From the NCBI GenBank assembly GCA_023150835.1, contig JAKLKB010000008.1, positions 18,361 through 82,360 of the forward strand: a stretch of 64,000 nucleotides of DNA, in the 5' to 3' direction. This stretch comes from Myxococcota bacterium. GTDB lineage: Bacteria; Myxococcota_C; UBA6777. The notes beneath the pieces are model-generated. The model searched no databases, was not told the DNA's origin, and saw nothing but the letters and a program-made list of their open reading frames with translations. This document shows, one piece after another, positions 1-8,336 of this stretch. Every line of letters begins with the position of its first letter. Positions within the stretch are counted from its first letter, which is position 1. The position numbers and the translations under genes were made by a program.

Positions 1-440
1 GCGAACGGAGATGCTCACACAACAACAGATGTTTGTATGAGCAGTGGTTCGAGCAAGGAACATCCGCTTTTTTGCGTTTTGTTTGCCTTTTTACGTACAA
101 ACGTGTTGTCTTTCCGACAGCACAGACGAAGTGTTCGAGTGTTCGGGGTGGGGGGCCAAACATCGCTTAACAAGGCGCGTGTGGGGCAACGCCCCACCAA
201 ATCCATTCCATCGCGTCCGTTCTATTCGGATGCCGAACCCGCGATCTGTGTAGACGATCACCGCCTCAATAATTCCTATTGTCGCGCTGCTCACCAAACC
301 GTCGGCGCGCTTTCTTCGTCCGTCCGTTGTCTTGCGTTGACAGGGTGCTGCGTGGGTGATACCTTCGCGACCTTCTTTTGTCGTGCGCGCCGCCGTTGAG
401 CGCCCTCCATCTTACTTTCTTGACACGGAGATCTGACGCG

Positions 441-1916
441 ATGAGTTTGACCGTTTACAACAGCAAAACCCGCCAAAAGGAGCCTTTTGTCCCCCTCCAG
501 CCCGGGAAGATCTTGATGTATGTCTGCGGGATCACGCCTTACGATTACTCGCATATCGGTCATGCTCGATGCTACGTTGCTTTTGACGTGATCTACCGTT
601 ATCTCCGTTACGCGGGCTTTGAGGTCACTTATACCCGAAACTACACCGATATCGACGACAAGATCATCAAACGCGCCCAAGAACGCGGCGTCGAAGCCGT
701 CGATCTGGCCGCTGAATTCATCGAAGCCTACAAGGAAGACATGCAGGCCCTTCATGTCTTGCCTGCCAACCATGAACCCAAAGTCTCCGAAACCATCGCA
801 GAGATCATTGAGATGGTCCAAACCATCCTCAAACGTGAGATGGCTTATGTCGTCGATGGAGACGTCTACTTCCGCATTGATAGTATGCACGACTACGGCA
901 AACTTTCGGGGCGAAACCTCGAAGAACTCCGCTCAGGCGCTCGTGTCGAAGTCGACACACGCAAAGAAAACCCCCTTGACTTCGCCCTTTGGAAGTCTGC
1001 CAAACCCGGCGAACCCGCGTGGGATTCTCCGTGGGGCAAAGGCCGACCCGGCTGGCATATCGAATGCTCCGCGATGAGCCAAAAATTTCTCGGAGATATC
1101 TTTGATATCCACGGCGGCGGAAAAGACTTGCTTTTCCCACACCACGAAAACGAGATCGCCCAATCCGAAGCCTGCACAGGTGGACACACACACGTCCGCT
1201 ACTGGCTTCACAACGGTTTCGTCAACATCGACAACGAGAAGATGTCCAAATCTCTCGGCAACTTCTTCACGATCCGCGAAGTTCTTAAACTCTATCACCC
1301 TGAAACCTTGCGGCTTTTCTTGCTCAACACCCATTATCGCGGACCGATCAACTACTCTGACGTCAATCTCAACGAAGCCCGAAAACGTCTTGATTATTTC
1401 TATGAAACCATCCGCAATAGTCTCAAGATCCTGCAATCCTCTTGGGATGCCATCGAAAACAAAGCCATTGGCGATTTTGATCAGCACTTTTCTCCCGACC
1501 ATCCGCTTCGACAGCGCTTTATCGAGGCGCTTGACGACGACTTCAACGCTCCGAAAGCTATGGGAGAGATGAGCGACCTGTTTAGCCAACTGAATGCCCT
1601 CGCCAACCGTTCCCTTGGTTTGCCCGAAGAAACCAACGATCGCTTGTTGCGAGATGGGTTGCGCTATGTCAAAGAATTCTCCCATGTTTTTGGCGTCTGG
1701 CTCGAAGATCCCGATGCTTATCTTTCCATGCCCCAAGGACAAACCGCTGAACAAGCCCTAACACCCGAAAAGATCGAAGCATTGCTTGTGGAGAGAAAAC
1801 AAGCCCGCGCTGATCGAAACTTCCAACGAGCCGATGATATCCGCAAGCTGCTTGCGGAAAACAACATCGAGATCAAAGACGCTCCCGATGGAACGACTTG
1901 GAAGTACGCCAGCTAG
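441..1916 (+). CDS. cysS: Cysteinyl-tRNA synthetase
   Basis: Translation from ATG 441 (MSLTVYNSKTRQKEPFVPLQPGKILMYVCGITPYDYSHIGHAR...; KMSKSLGNFFTI) has class I HIGH- and KMSKS-type motifs typical of CysS. Confidence 0.97.
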   Translation: MSLTVYNSKTRQKEPFVPLQPGKILMYVCGITPYDYSHIGHARCYVAFDVIYRYLRYAGFEVTYTRNYTDIDDKIIKRAQERGVEAVDLAAEFIEAYKEDMQALHVLPANHEPKVSETIAEIIEMVQTILKREMAYVVDGDVYFRIDSMHDYGKLSGRNLEELRSGARVEVDTRKENPLDFALWKSAKPGEPAWDSPWGKGRPGWHIECSAMSQKFLGDIFDIHGGGKDLLFPHHENEIAQSEACTGGHTHVRYWLHNGFVNIDNEKMSKSLGNFFTIREVLKLYHPETLRLFLLNTHYRGPINYSDVNLNEARKRLDYFYETIRNSLKILQSSWDAIENKAIGDFDQHFSPDHPLRQRFIEALDDDFNAPKAMGEMSDLFSQLNALANRSLGLPEETNDRLLRDGLRYVKEFSHVFGVWLEDPDAYLSMPQGQTAEQALTPEKIEALLVERKQARADRNFQRADDIRKLLAENNIEIKDAPDGTTWKYAS

Positions 1917-1920
1917 TTAT

Positions 1921-2000
1921 CAAGACGCTGATCTCTTTGCCAATACGGGGTCAAGGGGGCCGTGACCCCTTGTGGGGCGTGGCGTCACACCCCACAAGAT
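1921..2000 (-). repeat. Partial family C palindromic element (GGGGTGTG..CACGCCCCACAAGGGGTC..GGCCCCCTTGACCCCGTATTGGC core)
   Basis: On the minus strand it matches the core shared by elements at 10335, 13140, 31085, 38440, 47200 and 56504. Confidence 0.75.
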
Positions 2001-2013
2001 AAACCGAGATGTG

Positions 2014-2141
2014 TCATACGAAATCCGCTCATGGTGTGATCGGAAGATGTAGGGGCAGCCCCCTGTGGCTGCCCAAGAACAGAACTACTGTAACAACTCG
2101 TGCCGACGTTTCGAACACACATCTCTCGGATTATCGTGTAA
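2014..2141 (-). repeat. Family A MITE-like element, complete
   Basis: Ends TCATACGAAATCCG and CTCGGATTATCGTGTAAG are inverted; central hairpin GGGGCAGCCCCCTGTGGCTGCCC. Confidence 0.8.
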
Positions 2142-2170
2142 GTCCTCTCCTATTAAAAGCAGGAAAAGTC

Positions 2171-4204
2171 ATGGAAAAGCGTTCGTTGGCGCACTCCTCT
2201 GGATCTCTCGAAGGTGTCACTCTCGGCAAGTACCGTATCGAGCAGCGTGTTGGAGGAGGTGGGCAGGCGGTTGTGTACAAGGCCCTGCATCTCGAATTTC
2301 AAACCCCCGTTGCCATCAAGGTTTTGACGGATCGCGTCTCGCAAAGCGCGACTTTGCGCGAGCGCTTTAAGCGCGAGGCTCGGCTCCAATTCAAGCTCCA
2401 ACATCCTCATATCGTCCGAGCCTTCGAGATCATCGAAGAGGACTCTCTTCTTGCGATCGTCATGGATTGGGTCGAAGGGGTAGATCTGGAGCGTTATCTT
2501 GCGACGCATCCACAGCCGCTTTCTCACGCAGAGATCGAGCGCTTGTTTGTGCCGGTCCTTTGGGCCGTAGACGAAGCCCACAAACAACACATCATCCACC
2601 GTGATCTCAAACCCTCGAATATCTTGTTGAGTGGTCCTGTGGGCCGCGAGATCCCCAAAGTGATGGACTTTGGGATCGCCAAAAGTCTCGAAGACGACAG
2701 CCAACACACCCAAACCAACGCGCTGCTCGGAACTCCCCATTACATCGCCCCCGAACACGCAGCATCGAGCAAATACGTCGATCACCGCGTCGATATCTAC
2801 GCCTTGGGTGTCACGTTGTACCAGATGCTTTGTGGGAGTTTGCCATTTGCTGGAAAAGATCTTGTGCAACTGATCACCGCGCACCTGACGCAAGATCCAC
2901 CTCCGATGCGGTCGTGGGGTGCAGAAGTCTCCCCTCTTTTAGAACAAGTCGCTCGAAAAGCCCTCGAAAAGCGCCCCGAGGCGCGCTTTCAAAACTGCCA
3001 TGACTTCGCAGAAGCCCTTGTCGCGGCCCTCCACAACGACGAGGCCACCGCTCTCAGACACCTTCGCGGTACGCAGTCGATATCTTCTCCCCAAGTCTCC
3101 GCACAAGATGTCCTTCCTACAGGCGAAATGGACGCTTATGCGCATTCTCCAAACAGCCTTGTTTCGCTTGCTACCACCACCCCTGCCAAAGAGCCGTTGC
3201 CTTCCAAACAGCCCGATACATCGAGGTATGCCTCTTCTTCCAAACAGGCCGATATATCGGGGCATGCCTTTTCTTCCAAACAGGCCGATATACCGAGGCA
3301 CGCCTCTTCTTCCAAACAGGCCGATATACCGAGGCGCACCTCTTCGCGTTTTGTGGCTGCTGGCCTGTTGGTTTTGCTCGCGGTGGCTGTGGTGATCGGG
3401 GTTGTTGAGATGCGTGTCGTCTCGAACTCTCGCTCCGAGCGGAGCAATCCCCCCGCTCCGACCCAACGTACAAACCAACCCCCCTCTCTCGTCCCCGCTG
3501 AAACATCCATCGCATCGGCGAAAAAGCCACCCTCCGAAATGCCCATCGCATCGGCGAAAAAGCCACCCTCTGAAGCGCCCATCGCATCGACCTCGACGCC
3601 CGCAATTGAAAGGCCGAATGTACCGCCTATTTCAAAAGCAACCACCGATAGCGCAACTGCTGCCGGAGTCTCGGGGAAAAACGCAACGCCTCTAGCGAAG
3701 GCCCCCGTCGTTGTGCGGCACCCGTCTGTTCGTAAACCGCCCTACAAGCCGAATCCGTACTTGTTGTTGCCCCCTGTTGAGGAAAAACATTTTTCATCCT
3801 GCCCAGATTGTTTGCATGCGTTTTGGCTGGCGCGTCGGTCTTTTCGCAAAGACGCCTGCAAAGAAAGGCCGCTTAAAGTCGCGGCACGACGGTGTGTTCG
3901 GCTGTGTAAACAGGACATGGATTTTTGTACGTCCTACGCGATGAGCTTGCCTTACCTTTATCCTTCTGCGCTGCGGCGCGGTGGTTCCGAGACGATGGAC
4001 GATCAGATCGACCGCTGTGCGCATAACCTTCTGCATAAGTTCAACGAGATATTATTGCAAAGCGGCTACCATTCGGGGGTTTCGTTGGCGCCTGAGCGTT
4101 GTGTGACGCGTTTTCGTAACCATATCCGAAGGCGTCTGGCCTCGCGAGGGCAAAAAAGCCGGTTTGCTTGGTCGCCGTTTGATCATTATCCCTACCTTCC
4201 CTAG
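2171..4204 (+). CDS. Membrane-anchored Ser/Thr protein kinase with Cys-rich C-terminal domain
   Basis: LGKYRIEQRVGGGGQAVVYKA, HRDLKPSNILL, DFGIAKS kinase motifs; TM segment FVAAGLLVLLAVAVVIGVVEM; C-terminal CPDC...C...C..C...C pattern shared with the next kinase. Confidence 0.92.
   Translation: MEKRSLAHSSGSLEGVTLGKYRIEQRVGGGGQAVVYKALHLEFQTPVAIKVLTDRVSQSATLRERFKREARLQFKLQHPHIVRAFEIIEEDSLLAIVMDWVEGVDLERYLATHPQPLSHAEIERLFVPVLWAVDEAHKQHIIHRDLKPSNILLSGPVGREIPKVMDFGIAKSLEDDSQHTQTNALLGTPHYIAPEHAASSKYVDHRVDIYALGVTLYQMLCGSLPFAGKDLVQLITAHLTQDPPPMRSWGAEVSPLLEQVARKALEKRPEARFQNCHDFAEALVAALHNDEATALRHLRGTQSISSPQVSAQDVLPTGEMDAYAHSPNSLVSLATTTPAKEPLPSKQPDTSRYASSSKQADISGHAFSSKQADIPRHASSSKQADIPRRTSSRFVAAGLLVLLAVAVVIGVVEMRVVSNSRSERSNPPAPTQRTNQPPSLVPAETSIASAKKPPSEMPIASAKKPPSEAPIASTSTPAIERPNVPPISKATTDSATAAGVSGKNATPLAKAPVVVRHPSVRKPPYKPNPYLLLPPVEEKHFSSCPDCLHAFWLARRSFRKDACKERPLKVAARRCVRLCKQDMDFCTSYAMSLPYLYPSALRRGGSETMDDQIDRCAHNLLHKFNEILLQSGYHSGVSLAPERCVTRFRNHIRRRLASRGQKSRFAWSPFDHYPYLP
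3215..3345 (+). repeat. In-frame ~36-bp tandem repeat in kinase linker (SSKQADIPRHAS-type unit, ~4 copies)
   Basis: Repeated 'cctcttcttccaaacaggccgatat' units visible in the DNA. Confidence 0.8.
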
Positions 4205-4399
4205 TGCGTCGTGGCAGAAACGGCTCACCGCCTTGTGCTTTGCACAAAAGAACATCCTTCGCTCTAGCGCAAGTGCTTGGCAAGGCCCATGCTTTTTGGC
4301 ATCCTGTGAACGATCGTTTGAGGCTGCACGTCCAACTCCGTTGCACCAAACGAATTCTGTATCTGGCGCGCTCACATCCAACGACAACGAGGCACAAAG

Positions 4400-6574
4400 A
4401 TGGGTTTCGCGGACAAGCTACAAGGCAAAACGCTCGGTAAATACCGCATTGATGGCCTGATCGGAGATGGCGGTCAAGCCGTCGTGTACAAGGCTTGGCA
4501 CGTCGACTTTGAGTCGTGGGTGGCGCTGAAGTTTCTTCAAGAACACGTCGCACAAAAGAGCGCGTTGCGCGAGCGCTTCAAACGCGAAGCGCGGCTTCAA
4601 TTCAAATTACAACATCCCCATATCGTCCGCGTGATCGAGATTATCGAAGAAGGTGAGCTGATGGGGATGGCGATGGATTGGGTCGAGGGGTGCGATCTGG
4701 AGCATTACCTCGAAAACAAAGGAACCCCCCTCAATGCCGACGAACTTGCGCGATTGTTTTTGCCCGTCCTTGGGGCCGTTGGATACGCCCACAAACAACA
4801 AGTGATCCACCGCGATCTCAAACCCTCGAACATCTTGCTCGGTGGCCCTGTTGGGCAAGAGATCCCCAAAGTGATGGACTTTGGGATCGCCAAAAGCCTC
4901 GAAGATGAAAGCCAACACACCAAAACCAATTCCGTCCTTGGAACGCCTCATTACATCGCCCCCGAACAAGCCACCTCCAGCAAGTACGTCGATCACCGCG
5001 TCGATATCTACGCTCTCGGTATCTCGCTGTACCAGATGCTTACAGGGCATCTCCCGTTTGAAGGGCGTGATCTTCTTCAAGTTTTGGGGGCGCACTTGAT
5101 GATCCCGCCGCCTGCTTTTGCAGAGTGGGGGGTGCATACTTCTCCCGGGCTGGAGGCTGTCGTGCAGCGCTCTCTTGCCAAAGATCCCGACCTACGCTTC
5201 CAAACCTGCGAAGAATTTGCGGTGGCCTTGATCGAACAGCTTCAGATGTATGCCATTCACCAAGGCTTGGCGACACCTCTCCCTCATTCGGCTGTTTTTG
5301 CTGCCCAAGGAGCCTTGTCGCCTGCCCCGTTGTCCTTGGCTTCTGCGCCGCTGTCTTTTTCTTCGACACCGCTGTCTTCGCCCAACGCTGCCGCGTGGAA
5401 TACTCCTGCACCCTCGACAGCCTCCCTTCCTACAGGACAATTCGCATTCATCCAAGCTGTTGCCGCTGGCGGACCAAGAACTCCTCCTTCCTCGGTCCAT
5501 CAAAACCCGACGATCTTTCCTTCTGAAGGGCGAAAGCGCTCGTCTGCTCCGTTGCTGCTTCTGTTGCTTTTGGTGTTGTTTGCAGGGAGCGGTGGGTTGT
5601 ATCTTGCGGAGCTCCTTCCTTTTCGTTCGCCTGCATCGTCTTCTTCGGGCACGGCTCCACAAACGCCTCACCCCCAACATTCGCCCCCCGCAAATCAGCT
5701 CTCTCCACATCCCGCTCTGGCCGTCAAAAACGCTGCGCTGAGTGCAACCCCCCCGCAAGATCGCAGCTTTGACCACTCCATCACCACACAAACTCCCTCG
5801 GCCCGTTCCACGCGATCCAGCGCAACGACTCCACGCAGTCGCTCGTCGTCTGCTTCGCCCGATCCATCGGCCCGTGCGCGTGCAAAGCGGTCTTCTCTTC
5901 GAAAGGTTCGACCCGCACGAAGCCGACGCGCTCCACCCCATCCGCCCCAACGGCTCTCTCTGCCCATTTCTCCTCGTACCATACCGCAGCTCCCAAACGA
6001 TGCGCCCGCAAAACGACCTGCTTTGCTTGCGCTATCGCCTACGCCCTCGCCTTCACCGCGCCCGATCTTCGCCTCTTGCCAAGACTGCATCCAACAGCAA
6101 GTCCAACCCCACATCCAACGGCATAATTTTTATGAAAAAACTTGCAACGCGGATATCCTTCAACTGAGTGCCAAACAGTGCGCCTCGGTTTGTCAGAAAG
6201 ATCCTGCGCAGTTTTGTTTCCAATATGGCCGCCACAACGCCAACTTACATTTCCGCTACAATCCGCCTGCTTCGCTCTTTGTGGTGTGGCCTTGGTGGAA
6301 CCAGAACCGATGGAAGATCCAAGCCTGCCGAAAGATCTTACGTTTTGAATACGTTCATTTCTTTCCAATCCCCCTCTATCAGACCCGTGACTGGAAATCC
6401 TGCATCCGTCATTTCGATCAAGGAACCAAATCTGCGTTCCAAGCATGGCGCCAAACCAAGCTACCCAAATTCCCCCGATCCCCTCAAGATATCTCTCGTG
6501 GTTGGGATGATTTCCGCCGACGAGTCCAACGCCACAAACAACGAATCGAAGACGCTTTGCCCTTCAAAGATTAA
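4400..6574 (+). CDS. Ser/Thr protein kinase, tandem paralogue of the upstream kinase
   Basis: LGKYRIDGLIGDGGQAVVYKAW, HRDLKPSN, DFGIAKSLEDESQHT; TM SSAPLLLLLLLVLFAGSGGLYL; C-terminal CQDC...C...C...C domain as in 2171..4204. Confidence 0.92.
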   Translation: MGFADKLQGKTLGKYRIDGLIGDGGQAVVYKAWHVDFESWVALKFLQEHVAQKSALRERFKREARLQFKLQHPHIVRVIEIIEEGELMGMAMDWVEGCDLEHYLENKGTPLNADELARLFLPVLGAVGYAHKQQVIHRDLKPSNILLGGPVGQEIPKVMDFGIAKSLEDESQHTKTNSVLGTPHYIAPEQATSSKYVDHRVDIYALGISLYQMLTGHLPFEGRDLLQVLGAHLMIPPPAFAEWGVHTSPGLEAVVQRSLAKDPDLRFQTCEEFAVALIEQLQMYAIHQGLATPLPHSAVFAAQGALSPAPLSLASAPLSFSSTPLSSPNAAAWNTPAPSTASLPTGQFAFIQAVAAGGPRTPPSSVHQNPTIFPSEGRKRSSAPLLLLLLLVLFAGSGGLYLAELLPFRSPASSSSGTAPQTPHPQHSPPANQLSPHPALAVKNAALSATPPQDRSFDHSITTQTPSARSTRSSATTPRSRSSSASPDPSARARAKRSSLRKVRPARSRRAPPHPPQRLSLPISPRTIPQLPNDAPAKRPALLALSPTPSPSPRPIFASCQDCIQQQVQPHIQRHNFYEKTCNADILQLSAKQCASVCQKDPAQFCFQYGRHNANLHFRYNPPASLFVVWPWWNQNRWKIQACRKILRFEYVHFFPIPLYQTRDWKSCIRHFDQGTKSAFQAWRQTKLPKFPRSPQDISRGWDDFRRRVQRHKQRIEDALPFKD

Positions 6575-6577
6575 TTC

Positions 6578-7267
6578 TTAGCGAAGAGATCTTCCGCTGC
6601 GTGACCAACGGATATCCCAATATGTCGCAGGATCACGCGACCACAAGACGCGAACAGCGCGTGCGCGGAGGTTTTGGAGCGGGACCGAACCAAAAACACG
6701 GCTATCTGCGCTGTGATCGCGGTTATCACCCATCGCGAAAAAATGACCTTGGGGGATCGTTCGGGTTGGCATATCCCGAAGAAAAGGCTGGCTTGGGTCA
6801 AACTGCACGACATAACGGTGCTTTCCATTGGACTCAATGCGTTGGAGCCAACCGTCTTTTTGGAGCGCGGCGCTTTGTGGCAAAGGGGCACCGTTGCGCA
6901 AGATTACACCGTCTCGGATCGCCAAACGATCGCCTCCAACGGCGATCACTCGCTTGAGCAAGAGTGTTTGTGGATCGCGTGGGTCCACAAACACAACGAT
7001 ATCCCCGTACGAAGGCGCAGATTGCGAAGAGAGTAGCCGATCGGTAAAAGGAATCCGCAGGCCGTAGCTGTGTTGATAAGCCATCAAACGGTCGCCCGTG
7101 TAGACGCTCGGCTCCATCGAACCCGAAGGGACGTAGTAGGTCGCGGCGATCGAAGAACGCATCGCCAACGCCACCAGCAAAAAAACACCCAAGCTCAAGG
7201 CTTCTTTTAAAAAAGCTCGACATGACGAGAGGACGGGGGTATTGGATGGGTTCGTTTGGGTCGTCAT
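6578..7267 (-). CDS. lepB: Signal peptidase I
   Basis: YYVPSGSMEPSVYTGDRLMA (SxMxP), DPQTLLLKRVIAVGGD, GHFFAMGDNRDHSADSRVFG motifs of the S26 family. Start ATG at 7267. Confidence 0.93.
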   Translation of the reverse strand: MTTQTNPSNTPVLSSCRAFLKEALSLGVFLLVALAMRSSIAATYYVPSGSMEPSVYTGDRLMAYQHSYGLRIPFTDRLLSSQSAPSYGDIVVFVDPRDPQTLLLKRVIAVGGDRLAIRDGVILRNGAPLPQSAALQKDGWLQRIESNGKHRYVVQFDPSQPFLRDMPTRTIPQGHFFAMGDNRDHSADSRVFGSVPLQNLRARAVRVLWSRDPATYWDIRWSRSGRSLR

Positions 7268-7321
7268 TTTTTTTGCTCCATCGTTTCGGGTAATACGCAG
7301 TTTTTCGGCCAACTACGCCAC

Positions 7322-7440
7322 TCATACGATATCCGGGTGATGTGTACACAAAGCATCATTCGTAGACGCCCTATAATCGGGCAGACACAGGGGTCTGCTC
7401 CTACATTTTTACGATCACACAACGAGCGGATTTCGTATCA
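7322..7440 (+). repeat. Family A MITE-like element, complete
   Basis: TCATACGATATCCG...GGGCAGACACAGGGGTCTGCTC...GCGGATTTCGTATCA. Confidence 0.85.
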
Positions 7441-7558
7441 TCCCCAAACAAACGGTGCGCTTTTTGGGTTTATTCCTGTCGTGCTGAATAACAGCGAAGA
7501 GCGTGCGTCCAAACCGCCCGAAGCTCGCGAGCCTTCTCACAAAAAAAGGAGTTTTCTG

Positions 7559-8326
7559 ATGTTGTTACGAAATGGTTTTGCAAAGGCCGCTTTCTGGGTG
7601 GCGGTGGCTGTGGGGATCTTTGCTTGGGCGCAAGACGCTCAAGCCGATGTTCGTGATATCACGATGCAAGTTCATCTGCGCTATCTCAACGGTGCCTCGA
7701 AAAACTTTGCGTGGCGTCTGCGTTATTACCCCGCAACGGGCTTGTGCATCGGTCGAGTGGAAGACCGCGATGGTGTCGCCAACTTTGATGGCTCGTATAA
7801 TCCCGTCACACGGCGATTTCGCCTCGTCAAGCATTATCCGTATCGCACCACAGGCCGCAAGCGTTATTACTACACAGGCACGCGCATTGGAAAACGCCGT
7901 GTATCGGGCGTTGCGCGGTTTGATTCTCATCTGGGTCGACCTTATGCACGTTGGACGGCTACAGTATTGTTTTCGCGCTCGGTGTATCGCCCTGTATTCC
8001 GCAATATTCGACTGCGCGGCTTTTTGAGTTATCTCAACGCAAGCGAACCCAACAAAGCCTTCAAGTGGTCGCTGCGCTACGACAGCGGCTCGGGCATCTG
8101 TAACGGTACGGTGCGCGATCGCGACGGCTTCGCGACCTTCAATGGTACATACGACCACGCTTCCCAACGCTTTTATCTGGTGAAGCACTTCGTCGGTCGT
8201 GCCACGCAGCCAAACAAGTTCTACTACAAAGGGCGCATCATCAATGGCCGCTTTGTTGGAACAGCGCACTTCGATTCCTTCTATGGGAGGATGTACGCGA
8301 GGTGGAGCGCCAACAAACGCTGGTGA
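7559..8326 (+). CDS. Secreted protein with internal duplication, unknown function
   Basis: N-terminal signal peptide (FAKAAFWVAVAVGIFAWAQDAQA). Two homologous halves (LRYLNGASKNFAWRLRYYPATGLCIGRVEDRDG... / LSYLNASEPNKAFKWSLRYDSGSGICNGTVRDRDG...). Confidence 0.8.
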   Translation: MLLRNGFAKAAFWVAVAVGIFAWAQDAQADVRDITMQVHLRYLNGASKNFAWRLRYYPATGLCIGRVEDRDGVANFDGSYNPVTRRFRLVKHYPYRTTGRKRYYYTGTRIGKRRVSGVARFDSHLGRPYARWTATVLFSRSVYRPVFRNIRLRGFLSYLNASEPNKAFKWSLRYDSGSGICNGTVRDRDGFATFNGTYDHASQRFYLVKHFVGRATQPNKFYYKGRIINGRFVGTAHFDSFYGRMYARWSANKRW

Positions 8327-8336
8327 GCGTAGAGCA

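Noticed and set aside
37-399. 120-aa ORF upstream of cysS
   Set aside because: Several overlapping ORFs on both strands with no recognisable motif; likely non-coding leader.
933-1754. Long antisense ORFs inside cysS, kinase, tricorn and acyltransferase genes (e.g. 933..1754, 5192..5950, 15223..16695, 45883..46950)
   Set aside because: Long open antisense frames are a codon-bias effect; the sense frames have clear domain matches.
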